DNA of 64,000 nucleotides from Rhodocyclales bacterium (GCA_016235165.1 JACRLX010000002.1:1-64000); one strand, 5' to 3'. Numbered from the stretch's first letter, positions 48,234 through 58,793 are shown. Numbers and translations: made by a program. The notes: generated by a model from the sequence alone, not told the origin.

Positions 48234-48753
48234 GCTTCTTTCCTTTCCGTTACTTAACGAGAAATCACAAAAGTGACCAGGCTCTGAAGGCTTGGGCGTG
48301 TCAGAAATTCTGTGTGTGAGGCGAGCTGAGACATTTACACAAAGCGGCCGGCCGAAGGCCCCTTTGGACCGTAGGCGGGCGGCGCGGCGGAAAAGTCGGA
48401 AGTCATTTTATCCTCTGGCCGCCTTGATGCTTCCGCCATTATGCGGGCTATTTCATGCTCGCCCGACTGCTGTCTCAGGGCGTGGACATGGTCACTGGCG
48501 CGGCCCCACAGCAAGGGCAGCCGCAGGCCGACGAACCAGGGCTGACGGGGATGGCCGGCCTCCGGGGCGGAGTGACGACCATACAACGCCGTATCGTCAG
48601 CGCCGACTCCTGACGCTGCGCGAGAAACCGGGCAATTCGAGCCCTTCTTTTCCCGCCTCGTGTTTCTCGAACGTCCCGGTTCGCCCCTTGTCAAGTCTTG
48701 CCAAGCCCGGCGCCTGCCGCTATGGTGCGCGCCCCTTCCGCTTTTCCCCGACG
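48234..48753. other. Non-coding stretch before tex
   Basis: No convincing gene is seen in these 520 bp. A 119-codon minus-strand frame (48335-48694) has a hydrophobic patch and spans the dispersed repeat copy at 48585, but it has no recognisable domain and is doubtful. Composition returns to GC-rich from about 48330. The tex promoter should lie in the last 150 bp; no clear boxes are visible. Confidence 0.4.
48585..48607 (-). repeat. Dispersed 23-bp repeat, intergenic copy
   Basis: On the minus strand: GTCGGCG, CTGAC, variable GAT, then ACGGCGTT. It is upstream of tex. Confidence 0.65.
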
Positions 48754-51099
48754 ATGACCAACGACCTTCAGACGCGCATTGCGCAACGCATTGCCGACGA
48801 ACTCGGCGTCCGCCCGCAGCAGGTGGCCGCCGCCGTGCAACTCCTCGACGAAGGCGCCACCGTGCCCTTTATCGCCCGCTACCGCAAGGAAGCCACCGAC
48901 AATCTCGACGACACCCAGTTGCGCAATCTCGAAGACCGCCTCGGCTACCTGCGCGAACTGGAAGAGCGCCGCGCATCGATACTGGCGTCGATCGCCGAGC
49001 AGGGCAAGCTGACGCCGGAACTCGCCGCCGCGATCACCGCCGCCGACAACAAGCAGGGCCTCGAAGACCTCTACCTGCCCTACAAGCAGAAGCGTCGCAC
49101 CAAGGCGCAGATCGCCCGCGAGGCGGGTCTGGAGCCTTTGGCCGACGCGCTGTTCAACGACCCGACCCTGAGCCCTGAAACCGAAGCGGCAAAGTATGTC
49201 CGCGTCGAGGCCGAGCCCGCGGAAAAGCACGTGCCCGACATCAAGGCCGCGCTCGACGGCGCGCGCCAGATCCTCATGGAACGCTTCAGCGAAGATGCCG
49301 CGCTGCTGGCCAGGCTGCGCAACTACCTCAATGAACATGCCCTGCTCGCCTCGACCGTGGTCGCCGGCAAGGAAAGCGAGGGCGCCAAGTTCCGCGACTG
49401 GTTCGACTTCCGCGAAGCGGTGGCGACGATACCCTCGCATCGCGCGCTGGCCCTGCTGCGCGGGCGCAACGAGGACATCCTGCGCCTGGGCCTCAAGACC
49501 GAGCCCGAGCTGCGCGATCCGCCCGAGGCCTCGCCCTGCGTAGTCATGGTGGCGACGCACTGCGGCATCCGCGACCAGGGCCGCGCGGCGGACAAGTGGC
49601 TGGTCGAGACCGCGCGCTGGGCCTGGATGGTGAAGCTTTCGCTGCACCTCGAAACCGAACTCATGAACCAGTTGCGCGAGCGCGCCGAGGAAGAGGCGAT
49701 CCGCGTCTTCGCCCGCAACCTGCGCGACCTGCTGCTGGCGGCGCCGGCCGGGCCGCACACGGTGATCGGCCTCGATCCGGGCATCCGCACCGGGGTCAAG
49801 CTGGCGGTGGTCGATGCCACCGGCAAGCTGGTGGATACCGCCACGCTCTACCCCCACGAGCCGCGCCGCGACTGGGAGGGCAGCCTCGCCGCGCTGCGCC
49901 ACCTGGCGCAGAAGCACGGCGCGACCCTGATTGCGATCGGCAACGGCACCGCCAGCCGCGAAACCGACAAGCTGGCCGGCGAGCTGATGAGCCGCCACCC
50001 GGAACTGAAACTGAAAAAGATCACCGTTTCGGAAGCCGGCGCCTCGGTGTACTCGGCTTCCGAACTGGCGGCGCTGGAGTTTCCCGAGCTCGACGTTTCG
50101 CTACGCGGCGCGGTGTCGATCGCCCGCCGCCTGCAGGACCCGCTGGCCGAGCTGGTGAAAATCGAACCGAAGGCCATCGGCGTCGGCCAGTACCAGCACG
50201 ACCTCAACCAGTCGCGCCTGGCGCGGGCACTGGATGCGGTGATCGAGGATTGCGTGAACTCGGTCGGCGTCGACGTCAATACCGCCAGCGCCGCGCTGCT
50301 CAAGCGCATCGCCGGCCTCAACACCACGCTGGCGGCGAACATCGTCGCCTGGCGCGACAAGCACGGCGCCTTCGCCTCGCGTGCCCAGCTGAAGGACGTG
50401 CCGCGCCTGGGCGAGAAGGCCTTCGAGCAGGCCGCCGGCTTCCTGCGCATCCCGCGCGGCGACAACCCGCTCGACGCCTCGGCGGTGCACCCGGAGGCCT
50501 ACCCGGTGGTGGAACGCATCCTCGCCGACATCAAGGCCGGAATGCGGGAGCTGATCGGCGATACGCGCCGCCTGCGCACGCTCGATCCGAAAAAATACAC
50601 CGACGAGCGCTTCGGCCTGCCCACCGTGCAGGACATCCTGCAGGAACTGGAAAAGCCCGGTCGCGATCCTCGCCCGGAATTCAAGACCGCTTCATTCCGC
50701 GACGGCATCGAGGAGCTCAAGGACCTCGAACCCGGCATGCAGCTCGAAGGCGTGGTGACCAATGTCACCAACTTCGGCGCCTTCGTCGACATCGGCGTGC
50801 ATCAGGACGGACTGGTGCATATCTCGGCCCTGTCCGAGCGCTTCGTGCGCGACCCGCACCAGGTGGTGAAGGCCGGCGACGTGGTCAAGGTCAAGGTGCT
50901 GGAGGTCGATGTACCGCGCAAGCGCGTTGCGCTGAGCATGCGCCTGGCGGACGAGGTGAAGAAGGTTGCGGCAAAAGTCGGCGCTGGCGGTACGGCGAAT
51001 CCGGCGCGTCCGGCCCAGCGCAGCAGTCCGCAGGCACCGACGCGCCCGGCGTCGCCGGCGGGGGCGATGGCCGCCGCCTTCGCCCGCCTCAAGCGCTGA
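48754..51099 (+). CDS. tex: Transcription accessory protein Tex
   Basis: 781 residues. Domain order: N-terminal helical part, YqgF-like RNase H fold ([18 protein letters not shown]), helix-hairpin-helix ([18 protein letters not shown]) and S1 RNA-binding domain ([27 protein letters not shown]). It binds nucleic acid and influences transcription. The start [18 protein letters not shown] at 48754 fits the family; upstream in-frame sequence is non-homologous. The C-terminal tail after the S1 domain carries the dispersed repeat in frame (VGAGGTA from residue 742). Confidence 0.95.
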   Translation: MTNDLQTRIAQRIADELGVRPQQVAAAVQLLDEGATVPFIARYRKEATDNLDDTQLRNLEDRLGYLRELEERRASILASIAEQGKLTPELAAAITAADNKQGLEDLYLPYKQKRRTKAQIAREAGLEPLADALFNDPTLSPETEAAKYVRVEAEPAEKHVPDIKAALDGARQILMERFSEDAALLARLRNYLNEHALLASTVVAGKESEGAKFRDWFDFREAVATIPSHRALALLRGRNEDILRLGLKTEPELRDPPEASPCVVMVATHCGIRDQGRAADKWLVETARWAWMVKLSLHLETELMNQLRERAEEEAIRVFARNLRDLLLAAPAGPHTVIGLDPGIRTGVKLAVVDATGKLVDTATLYPHEPRRDWEGSLAALRHLAQKHGATLIAIGNGTASRETDKLAGELMSRHPELKLKKITVSEAGASVYSASELAALEFPELDVSLRGAVSIARRLQDPLAELVKIEPKAIGVGQYQHDLNQSRLARALDAVIEDCVNSVGVDVNTASAALLKRIAGLNTTLAANIVAWRDKHGAFASRAQLKDVPRLGEKAFEQAAGFLRIPRGDNPLDASAVHPEAYPVVERILADIKAGMRELIGDTRRLRTLDPKKYTDERFGLPTVQDILQELEKPGRDPRPEFKTASFRDGIEELKDLEPGMQLEGVVTNVTNFGAFVDIGVHQDGLVHISALSERFVRDPHQVVKAGDVVKVKVLEVDVPRKRVALSMRLADEVKKVAAKVGAGGTANPARPAQRSSPQAPTRPASPAGAMAAAFARLKR
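50977..50999 (+). repeat. Dispersed 23-bp repeat, copy in the tex tail
   Basis: AAAA, then GTCGGCG, CTGGC, variable GGT and ACGGCGAA. It is in frame as KVGAGGTAN in the disordered C-terminus. Confidence 0.8.
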
Positions 51100-51100
51100 C

Positions 51101-52135
51101 TTACTTCAGGCGCGCCACCAGCGCCTTGGCGTACTGGTCGGTGCTGGCCGAGCCGCCGAGGTCGCCGGTACGCACATTGTCCTTGTTCAGCACGTCGCTG
51201 ATGGTCTGGCGCAGGCGGTCGGCGAGGTCGCTGCGCTTGACGTGGTCGAGCATCATGGCCGAGGCCAGCAGCAGCGCCGTCGGGTTGGCGATGCCCTTGC
51301 CGGCGATGTCCGGCGCCGAGCCATGCACGGCTTCGAAGATCGCCGCGTGCTCGCCGATATTGGCGCCCGGGGTCATGCCCAGGCCGCCGACCAGGCCGGA
51401 GATCTCGTCGGAAAGGATGTCGCCGAAGAGGTTGGTGGTCACCAGCAGGTCGAACTGCCAGGGATTCATCACCAGCTTCATGGCGCAGGCATCGATGATC
51501 ACGTCGTTGAACTCGAACTTGCCGGCGTACTCGTCCCTGTACATCTGCTGCGCGGTTTCGAGGAAGATGCCGGTCAGCGCCTTCATGATGTTGGCCTTGT
51601 GCACCACCGTGACCTTCTTGCGGCCGTTGGCCACGGCGTAGTCGAAGGCGAACTTGAGGATGTTCTTCGAGCCCTGACGGGTGTTCACGCCGGTGGCGAT
51701 GGCGACGGCATGGGGATCGTTGTCGATCGGGATGTAGTGCTCGTAGCCCATGTAGAGGCCTTCGTTGTTCTCGCGGCAGAGCACCAGGTCGATGTTCTCG
51801 AAGCGGCCACCAGGGATCAGGGTCTTGGCCGGGCGCAGGTTGGCGTAGAGCTTGTACTTTTCGCGCAGGCGCACGTTCGAGGAACGGTAGCCGCCGCCCG
51901 AGGGCGTCTCCAGCGGGCCCTTGAGGGCGAGGCGGGTGCGGTCGATGGAATCCAGCGTCGCCTGCGGCAGCGGATCGCCGGCGGCCTTGACCCCGGCCAG
52001 GCCGGCAACCTGGGTGTCCCACTGGAAAGGCGCGCCCAGCGCGTCCAGCACCGAGATTGCCGCATCGGTGATTTCGGGGCCGATGCCGTCGCCGGGGATC
52101 AGGGTGGCTGGAATCAAGGTCTGCGCTGCGCTCAT
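51101..52135 (-). CDS. Isocitrate dehydrogenase, NAD-type (isopropylmalate dehydrogenase family)
   Basis: 344 residues. It has ATLIPGDGIGPEITDAA, GYRSSNVRLREKYKLYANLRP, the substrate Tyr region (NEGLYMGYEHY), the Lys (VVHKANIMK) and the Asp cluster (NLFGDILSDEISGLVGGLG). The SSN motif and short length point to the NAD-dependent isocitrate dehydrogenase group; tartrate or isopropylmalate activity is the alternative. It ends one base after convergent tex. Confidence 0.88.
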   Translation of the reverse strand: MSAAQTLIPATLIPGDGIGPEITDAAISVLDALGAPFQWDTQVAGLAGVKAAGDPLPQATLDSIDRTRLALKGPLETPSGGGYRSSNVRLREKYKLYANLRPAKTLIPGGRFENIDLVLCRENNEGLYMGYEHYIPIDNDPHAVAIATGVNTRQGSKNILKFAFDYAVANGRKKVTVVHKANIMKALTGIFLETAQQMYRDEYAGKFEFNDVIIDACAMKLVMNPWQFDLLVTTNLFGDILSDEISGLVGGLGMTPGANIGEHAAIFEAVHGSAPDIAGKGIANPTALLLASAMMLDHVKRSDLADRLRQTISDVLNKDNVRTGDLGGSASTDQYAKALVARLK

Positions 52136-52221
52136 TTCATTCTCCGCTTTTGGCTAGGTGCGGCGCGGGGCGCCGCCGATGGATGGACACGCGGCGAAGG
52201 TGGTCCGCCGGCGAGGCGCGC

Positions 52222-52227
52222 ATTATA
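52222..52227 (-). promoter_or_regulatory. Possible -10 box for isocitrate dehydrogenase gene
   Basis: A perfect TATAAT on the minus strand, 87 bp before the start at 52135. No good -35 box is found at 17 bp (CGTATG), so it is only a candidate. Confidence 0.3.
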
Positions 52228-52309
52228 CGCAGACCTAATCCACTCATACGTCGCGTATATCGTCTGACAACTCGCTTATGATCGCGCCATCTGCGCCTGC
52301 GGAGTCGCC

Positions 52310-53752
52310 ATGAACCAGACCGTGCCGCTGCCGTTGTGGGCCTTCGTGATCCTCGCCGGGCTGGCCGCCTGGGCCGCGCTGGTGATGCTGCTGGTGCCGG
52401 GCATGCGCTGGTTCTTCCGCCGCCGCATCAAGCTGGTGATACGCCAGATCGGTGGCAAGCTGGCGGTCGAGTTGCCGAGCTTCAAGCTCACCCGCCGCCA
52501 GGTGCTGATCGACCGCCTGTTCCACGATCCGAAGGTACAGGCGGCGGCCGCCGAACACGCCAACACGCACAAGGAACGCCTGGGCGATGTCTGGCGCCGC
52601 ATCGACCACTATGCGCGCGAGATCGTGCCCTCCTTCAATGCCTACATCTACTACCGCATCGGCTACGCCGTCGCGCGCGCCGCGGCGCGGGCGCTCTACC
52701 GCGTGCGCATCGGCTTCGTCGACGAGGAAGGCCTGGCGCGCATCGACCGAAAATCGACCATCGTCTTCGTCATGAACCACCGCAGCAACATGGACTACGT
52801 GCTGGTGGCCTTCCTCGCCGCCGAGCGCGCCGCGCTGTCCTTCGCGGTGGGCGAATGGGCGCGCATCTGGCCCCTGCAACAGCTGATCAAGGCGATGGGC
52901 GCGTTCTTCGTGCGCCGCAATTCCGGCGACCCGCTCTACCGCACCGTGCTGCAACGCTACGTGCAGATGGCCTCGGCCGCCGGCGTGACCCAGGCGGTCT
53001 TCCCCGAAGGTGGGTTGAGCATTGACGGCAGGCTGCGCCCACCGCGCTTCGGCCTGCTCGACTACATGCTGAAGACCTTCGACGAACGTCCGGGCGAGGA
53101 GCGCCGCGACCTGGTGTTCATTCCCGTCGGCCTCAACTACGACCGCGTGCTGGAAGACCGCAGCCAGCTGCTCAAGCTGCGCCACGATGGACCGCGTCGC
53201 GGCGGCCTCGGCGCGGCGGCCACCACCCTCGGCTTCGTCCTGCGCAACGCCTGGCTGATGCTGGGCGGCGGCTGGCATCGCTTCGGTTATGCCTGCGTCA
53301 ATTTCGGCTCGCCGCTGTCGATGCGGGCCTGGGCCGGCGAACATGGCCTGCATTTTCCCTCCCTGGATGATGCCGCGCGCAAGGCCGAAGTCGGCCGCCT
53401 GGCACAGCGCCTGATGTCCGGGATCGGCGCCGTGATTCCGGTGCTGCCGGTGCCGCTGGTGGCGGAAGTCCTGCTACGCGATCCGCAACAGGCACTGAGC
53501 GAACTGGAGCTCAAGGCCGCCGCGCACCAGCGCATGCGCGAACTCGAAACCGGCGGCGCCAAGATCTACATCCCGCGCCACGACCACGACTATGCCTTCG
53601 GTGTCGGCCTGCGCATGTTGATCCTGCGCCACGCGGTGATCGAGGAGGACGGCCTCTATCGACCCGATCCCGCGCAGCTGGAACTGCTCGCCTACTATGC
53701 CGGATCGATCGCCCACATCGGCAACGCCGGCGCCGTCAGGATTCCGTCGTAA
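52310..53752 (+). CDS. Glycerol-3-phosphate/lysophosphatidate acyltransferase family protein
   Basis: 480 residues. One or two N-terminal membrane segments (LWAFVILAGLAAWAALVMLL) come first. The acyltransferase motif I NHRSNMDY (HX4D), GAFFVRRNSGD, FPEGGLSIDGRL and VFIPVGLNYDRVLED follow. It probably acylates glycerol-3-phosphate or a lysophospholipid at the inner membrane. PlsX is also present in this window, so this could be a second route. The gene lies divergent from isocitrate dehydrogenase, and the exact substrate is unknown. Confidence 0.85.
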   Translation: MNQTVPLPLWAFVILAGLAAWAALVMLLVPGMRWFFRRRIKLVIRQIGGKLAVELPSFKLTRRQVLIDRLFHDPKVQAAAAEHANTHKERLGDVWRRIDHYAREIVPSFNAYIYYRIGYAVARAAARALYRVRIGFVDEEGLARIDRKSTIVFVMNHRSNMDYVLVAFLAAERAALSFAVGEWARIWPLQQLIKAMGAFFVRRNSGDPLYRTVLQRYVQMASAAGVTQAVFPEGGLSIDGRLRPPRFGLLDYMLKTFDERPGEERRDLVFIPVGLNYDRVLEDRSQLLKLRHDGPRRGGLGAAATTLGFVLRNAWLMLGGGWHRFGYACVNFGSPLSMRAWAGEHGLHFPSLDDAARKAEVGRLAQRLMSGIGAVIPVLPVPLVAEVLLRDPQQALSELELKAAAHQRMRELETGGAKIYIPRHDHDYAFGVGLRMLILRHAVIEEDGLYRPDPAQLELLAYYAGSIAHIGNAGAVRIPS

Positions 53753-53822
53753 GCAGTTCCCGCGCGTCGGGGCTGCGGAATACCGTGGCAAACAAGGCCC
53801 CGGAACGATGCCTCTTTTGTCG

Positions 53823-56321
53823 TCAGTCGGCGGCGCGCAAGCTGGGCATGGCTGAGTGGCGCAGCATGCCGGCAACCCCCAGCCAGCCCGCCACCAACAC
53901 CAGGACCATGCCCGCGACCGCGCCCGCCAGCCACAGTTCGACCTGTGGCGAATAGTCGAGACGAAACGCGAAGCGCGCCAGGCCCCAGCCGATCAGGCTG
54001 GCGGCGAGGCCGGCCAACAGCCCGGCCAGCGCCCCCAGGGCAGCGAACTCGGCCAGCAAGGCCGCCGTCAGTTGCCGGCTGCGCGCGCCCAGGGCGCGCA
54101 GTACCGCCAGTTCATGGCGCCGCTCGTCGGCACTGGCCTGCAATGCCGCATACAGCACGGCGAGCCCGGCCAGCACGGCAAAGCCGAACACCAGTTGCAC
54201 CGCCCGCGCCACCTGATCGACGGTCGTCTGCAACTGGCGCACCAGCGCGGCGACGTCGATCACCGTGATGTTGGGAAAGCGCCGCACCAATTCGGGAACC
54301 GCCGTCGCGGCATCGGCAGGCAGGTGGAAGCTGGTGATGTAGCTGGCCGGATAGTTCTCCAGCACGCGCGGCGGCGCGATGACAAAGAAATTGACCCGCA
54401 TCGAATCCCAGTCCAGCTTGCGCAGGCTGGTGACGACGCCCTCCAGGCGCTGCCCGGCAATTTCATAGCCGAGGCGATCGCCGAGCTTGAGTTCCAGGGT
54501 TTCGGCCAGGCCCTGCTCTACCGAGAACTCGGCGGCCTCGGTATTGCCGTGCCAGCGCCCGGCGCTGACGCTGTTGCCGGCGGGCAGGCGATCCGCCCAG
54601 GACAGGTTGAACTCGCGATCGACCAGACGTCGCGCCCTGTCATCGGCAAAGCTTTCGGGGCCGACGGCGCGCCCATTCACTTGTACCAGTCGGCCGCGCA
54701 CCATGGGTTCCAGCAAGGGCGATGGCAGCCGGCGCCCGGTGAAAAAGTCGGCGATGGCGGCACGCTGATCCGGCTGGATATTGATGGCGAAACGGTTGGG
54801 GGCGTCGGCGGGGACGCGCGCCTGCCAGGCTGCCAGCAAGTCGCCACGGGCTATGGTCAGCAGCAGCAGCGCGGTGAGTCCGAGCGACAGGGCAACCGCT
54901 TGTACCAGCGTGGCGCCCAGCCGCCGTCGCAGGTTGGCCAGGCCGTGGCGCCAGCCGTAGCCGTAACCGGCCGGCCGCAGGCGCCCCAGCACGGCCAGCA
55001 GCAAGCGCGCCATCGCTGCGAAAAATGCCAAAGCAATCAAAAATCCGGCAAGCACGATCAGGCCCAGCCGCATGTCGCCGGCCATCCACAACATCAGGAT
55101 GGCCAGGATCAGCGCCCCCGCCAGATAGGCTCCGATCGAAGCCGGCTCGGCGCCGCTCCATTCGCGGCGCAGGACGCGAATGGTGGGCACGCGCCGCAGG
55201 TGCAGCAAGGGCGGCAGGGCAAAGCCGACCAGCAGGGTCAGGCCGACCATGAGGCCCTGCAACAGCGGCAGCAGGGATGGCGCCGGCAGGCGCGTCACCA
55301 GCAATTCGGCCAGCATCTGCTCCAGCCCGGCCTGCACCGCATAGCCGACGAGGCAACCGGCCAGGGTCGCCAGGCAACCGAAGAGGAGGAACTCGCCGCC
55401 ATGGATCAGCAACAGCTGCCCGGAGCTGGCGCCCATGCAGCGCATCACGGCGCAGCCATCGAGATGGCGGCGCAGGTAGCGTTCGGCGGCCAGCGCCACG
55501 GCAACCGCGGCGAGTATCACCGCGAGCAAGGCGGCCAGGCGCAGGAAGCGCTGCGCGCGCTCGGTGACGTTGCGGATCTCGGGCCGCGCGTTGTCCAGGC
55601 TTTCCAGCCGCTCGCCGCGCCCGAGGCGGGTTTTGGCCCAGGCCTCGTAGTCCTTCACGGCCTCGGCTTCGCCCGCCACATGCAGTCGATAGCCGATCCG
55701 GGAACCGGGAAGAATCAGCCCCGTGGCGGGCAGATCGCCAAGATTGATCATCAGCCGCGGCGCCAGGGCAAACACGTTCATGCCGCGATCCGGCTCCAGC
55801 GTCAGGATCGGGCCGCTGCGCAAGGCGATCCGGCCCAGCGACAGCGCCGTGCCGACAGGAAAGTTCAGGGTGCTGGCCAGCCGCTCGTCGCCCCAGGCTT
55901 CGCCGCGCGCGGGAACCCGACGGATTTCCGCATCCGGCGCATTGAGTTCCGCCGCCGTGCGCAGGCTGCCGCGCAAGGGATATCCGTCGCTGACCGCCTT
56001 GATCTCGGCCAGCACCGAGTTGTCGCCCAGGCTGACCATGCTGGCGAAGGTCACGCTTTCGGCAAGGCGCAGGCCGCGTGCCACGGCCTCCTGGCGCAGT
56101 TGATCCGGCCAGGGATGGTCGGCGCTGAGCAGCAGGTCGCCGCCGAGCAACTGGTGCGATTGCAGGCGCAGCGCCTGTTCGACGCGATCGGTGAGAAAGC
56201 CGACGCTGGTCAGCGCCGCCACGGCCAGCATCAGCGCAATGCCGAGCACGGTCAACTCGCCCGCGCGCCAGTCGCGCGCCAGCATGCGCATGGCGACTCT
56301 CGACGCGGGGAAACTCAGCAT
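53823..56321 (-). CDS. YbbP-like ABC transporter permease (FtsX/MacB family)
   Basis: 832 residues with about ten membrane segments. A first segment near residue 30, a large periplasmic domain to residue 250 and FtsX repeats (LAALLAVILAAVAVALAAER; FGFAVLAGLAVLYAALQASA) are typical of the YbbP family (lysophospholipase-linked ABC permease). DERRHELAVLRALGAR is the usual cytoplasmic coupling helix. The ATPase (YbbA) and TesA partners are not in this window. The start overlaps the radA stop by 7 bp. The longer open frame upstream lies inside radA. Confidence 0.9.
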   Translation of the reverse strand: MLSFPASRVAMRMLARDWRAGELTVLGIALMLAVAALTSVGFLTDRVEQALRLQSHQLLGGDLLLSADHPWPDQLRQEAVARGLRLAESVTFASMVSLGDNSVLAEIKAVSDGYPLRGSLRTAAELNAPDAEIRRVPARGEAWGDERLASTLNFPVGTALSLGRIALRSGPILTLEPDRGMNVFALAPRLMINLGDLPATGLILPGSRIGYRLHVAGEAEAVKDYEAWAKTRLGRGERLESLDNARPEIRNVTERAQRFLRLAALLAVILAAVAVALAAERYLRRHLDGCAVMRCMGASSGQLLLIHGGEFLLFGCLATLAGCLVGYAVQAGLEQMLAELLVTRLPAPSLLPLLQGLMVGLTLLVGFALPPLLHLRRVPTIRVLRREWSGAEPASIGAYLAGALILAILMLWMAGDMRLGLIVLAGFLIALAFFAAMARLLLAVLGRLRPAGYGYGWRHGLANLRRRLGATLVQAVALSLGLTALLLLTIARGDLLAAWQARVPADAPNRFAINIQPDQRAAIADFFTGRRLPSPLLEPMVRGRLVQVNGRAVGPESFADDRARRLVDREFNLSWADRLPAGNSVSAGRWHGNTEAAEFSVEQGLAETLELKLGDRLGYEIAGQRLEGVVTSLRKLDWDSMRVNFFVIAPPRVLENYPASYITSFHLPADAATAVPELVRRFPNITVIDVAALVRQLQTTVDQVARAVQLVFGFAVLAGLAVLYAALQASADERRHELAVLRALGARSRQLTAALLAEFAALGALAGLLAGLAASLIGWGLARFAFRLDYSPQVELWLAGAVAGMVLVLVAGWLGVAGMLRHSAMPSLRAAD

Positions 56322-57682
56322 TCGCGCATGCGCTCGATGGCCTGCTCGACGCGATCGAGGGCGATCACGTCGAGGCCCTTGATCGCCTGCTTCGGTGCGT
56401 TCGCCCTGGGCACCATGGCGTGGCTGAAGCCCAGTTTTGCTGCCTCGCGCAGACGCTCCTGACCGCGCGGCGCGGGACGTATCTCGCCGGCCAGGCCGAC
56501 CTCGCCGAACACCACCAGCTTGCCCGGCAGGGGCTTGTTGCGCAGCGAAGAGACGATGGCCAGCAGCACCGCAAGATCGGCGGCCGGCTCGGAAACGCGC
56601 ACGCCGCCGACGGCGTTCACGAAGACATCCTGGTCGCCGCAGACGATGCCGGCATGACGGTGCAGCACGGCGAGCAGCATCGCCAGCCGATTCTGCTCCA
56701 GACCGACTGTCAGCCGGCGCGGGCTGGGCGCCTGCGAGGCATCGACCAGGGCTTGGATCTCGACCAGCAGGGGCCGCGTGCCCTCCTGGGTACACAGCAC
56801 GCAGGAACCGGCGACATCGAGCGAATGCCGGGACAGGAACAGTGCCGAGGGATTGGCCACGCCGCGCAGGCCCTTCTCGGTCATGGCGAAAACGCCGAGT
56901 TCATTCACCGCGCCGAAGCGGTTCTTCACCGCCCGCACCAGGCGAAAGGAGGAATGGGTATCGCCCTCGAAGTACAGCACGGTATCGACCATGTGCTCCA
57001 GCACGCGCGGTCCGGCCAGGCTGCCTTCCTTGGTGACGTGGCCGACCAGGATGACGCAGGTTCCGGATTGCTTGGCGAAACGCGTCAACTGCGCCGCGCA
57101 TTCCCTTACCTGGGCCACCGAACCGGGGGCAGACTGCAGGGCATCGGACCAGACGGTCTGGATCGAATCGATCACGGCCACCGCCGGGCGCTGCTCGACC
57201 AGCGCGGCAAGTATCCGTTCGGCATTGATTTCAGCCAGCAGTTGCAGGCCGGCGACATCGAGTTGCAGGCGCTGCGCGCGTAGCGCCACCTGCTCGCCCG
57301 ATTCCTCGCCCGAGACGTAAAGAACGTTCTGCCCGATCTGCGCCAGCCGCGCCAGCGCCTGCAACAGCAGCGTCGATTTGCCGATGCCGGGGTCGCCGCC
57401 GATCAGGACCACGCCGCCGGCGACCAGCCCGCCGCCGAGCACCCGGTCGAATTCCTCGACGCCGGTGGCCTGCCGCGCTTCTTCCCTGGGCTTGATCGCG
57501 GCCAGCGCCTGAATGCCGGCGCTGCCGCCAAGCGCGGCGAAGCTGCGCCTGGCCGGCTGCGACGACTCGATCACGGTCTCGACCAGGGTGTTCCACTGCC
57601 CGCAGCCGGGGCACTGCCCCTGCCACTTGGGCGAGGCCGCGCCGCACTCAGTGCAGGAATACTGGGTCTTGGCCTTGGCCAT
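56315..57682 (-). CDS. radA: DNA repair protein RadA/Sms
   Basis: 455 residues. A zinc finger (CTECGAASPKWQGQCPGCG) is followed by Walker A (GGDPGIGKSTLLLQ), the KNRFGAVNELGVF motif that defines RadA, and a C-terminal Lon-like domain (GGVRVSEPAADLAVLLAIVS). It acts in branch migration during recombination. The start MAKAKTQYSC at 57682 is the family start; the ORF further upstream is in alr. Confidence 0.97.
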   Translation of the reverse strand: MAKAKTQYSCTECGAASPKWQGQCPGCGQWNTLVETVIESSQPARRSFAALGGSAGIQALAAIKPREEARQATGVEEFDRVLGGGLVAGGVVLIGGDPGIGKSTLLLQALARLAQIGQNVLYVSGEESGEQVALRAQRLQLDVAGLQLLAEINAERILAALVEQRPAVAVIDSIQTVWSDALQSAPGSVAQVRECAAQLTRFAKQSGTCVILVGHVTKEGSLAGPRVLEHMVDTVLYFEGDTHSSFRLVRAVKNRFGAVNELGVFAMTEKGLRGVANPSALFLSRHSLDVAGSCVLCTQEGTRPLLVEIQALVDASQAPSPRRLTVGLEQNRLAMLLAVLHRHAGIVCGDQDVFVNAVGGVRVSEPAADLAVLLAIVSSLRNKPLPGKLVVFGEVGLAGEIRPAPRGQERLREAAKLGFSHAMVPRANAPKQAIKGLDVIALDRVEQAIERMREC

Positions 57683-57690
57683 GGGCGCAG

Positions 57691-58782
57691 CTAGTCGATT
57701 TCCTCGACCGGGACTCGCGCCGCCAGCGCGCAAAACAGTTCGTAGGCGACGGTGCCAGCGGCGGTGGCGACATCGTCCGCCGCGACATGCATCTCGCCCT
57801 CGCCACCCCACAAGGTCACCGTGCTGCCAACGCCGACTTCCGATGGCATGCCATCCAGATCGACGCAGAGCTTGTCCATCGACACCCGCCCCAGGGTGCG
57901 GCTGCGCCGCCCGGCGATCGCCACCGGCGTTCCAGTCGGGGCATGGCGCGGATAGCCGTCGGCATAACCGCAGGCAACGATGCCGACGCGCATGGCACGC
58001 TCGGCGACGAAGCTGCTGCCATAGCCGACGGCATCGCCCGGCGCCAGTTCGCGCACCGCGATCAGCTCGCTTTCCAGGGTCATTACCGGCCGCAAATCGA
58101 GTTCACGCGCCGACTGCATGGCCGGGAACGGCGACGATCCATACAACATGATGCCGGGCCGCACCCAATCGGCATGGGCCTCGGGAAAGCGCAGGATCGC
58201 CGCCGAGTTCGCCAGCGAGGCCGGCAGCCGGCGCGTGCCGGCCATGGCGCGAAAAGCCTTCAGCTGCAAGGCGATGCCGCGCGGCTCGTCGGCATCGGCA
58301 AAATGTGTCATCAGGGTCAATGCGTCGAGACAATCGGCCGCCACCAGGCTATCCAGCGCGGCGGGAAACTCGTCGGCATTGAAGCCGAGCCGGTTCATGC
58401 CGGTGTTGAGCTTGAGGTACACCGGCTGCCGGCACGGCAGGCTGGCGCCGATCAGGGCATCGACCTGCCAGCGCGTGTGCAGCACGGTGGTCAGTTCGAG
58501 CTCGGCGAACAGTGAAATGTCCTCGTCTCGATACGGGCCCTCCAGCATCAGGATGGGGTGACGGAAACCGGCATCGCGCAAGGCGATCGCGCCCTCCAGT
58601 TCGACCAGGGCGAAACCGTCGGTGACTTCCGCCAGCGCTCCTGCCGCCGCCAGCAACCCGTGGCCATAGGCATCGGCCTTGACCACGCTCCAGATGCGCG
58701 TGGCAGCGGCATGACGCCTGACCACGCTGTGGTTGTGGCGCAACGCCCTCCAGTCGAGGCGGGCGCGAGTCGGACGCGACAT
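57691..58782 (-). CDS. alr: Alanine racemase
   Basis: 363 residues. It interconverts L- and D-alanine for peptidoglycan. The PLP Lys35 is in VVKADAYGHG and the catalytic Tyr in GDAVGYGSSFVA. The C-terminal domain has VDLDGMPSEVGVGSTVTLWG; this last stretch overlaps a weak dispersed repeat match. It lies 8 bp upstream of radA and follows the lplT/LysR pair, as in relatives. Confidence 0.96.
   Translation of the reverse strand: MSRPTRARLDWRALRHNHSVVRRHAAATRIWSVVKADAYGHGLLAAAGALAEVTDGFALVELEGAIALRDAGFRHPILMLEGPYRDEDISLFAELELTTVLHTRWQVDALIGASLPCRQPVYLKLNTGMNRLGFNADEFPAALDSLVAADCLDALTLMTHFADADEPRGIALQLKAFRAMAGTRRLPASLANSAAILRFPEAHADWVRPGIMLYGSSPFPAMQSARELDLRPVMTLESELIAVRELAPGDAVGYGSSFVAERAMRVGIVACGYADGYPRHAPTGTPVAIAGRRSRTLGRVSMDKLCVDLDGMPSEVGVGSTVTLWGGEGEMHVAADDVATAAGTVAYELFCALAARVPVEEID
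57815..57837 (-). repeat. Weak dispersed-repeat match inside alr
   Basis: On the minus strand: GTCGGCG, TTGGC, variable AGC, then ACGGTGAC. It is read as VGVGSTV. This stretch is also common in alr homologues without the repeat, so it may be chance. Confidence 0.3.
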
Positions 58783-58793
58783 TGGTAGGAGCG

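Noticed and set aside
48335-48694. 119-codon minus-strand frame before tex
   Set aside because: No domain, odd composition, and it runs through a repeat copy; not enough to call a gene.
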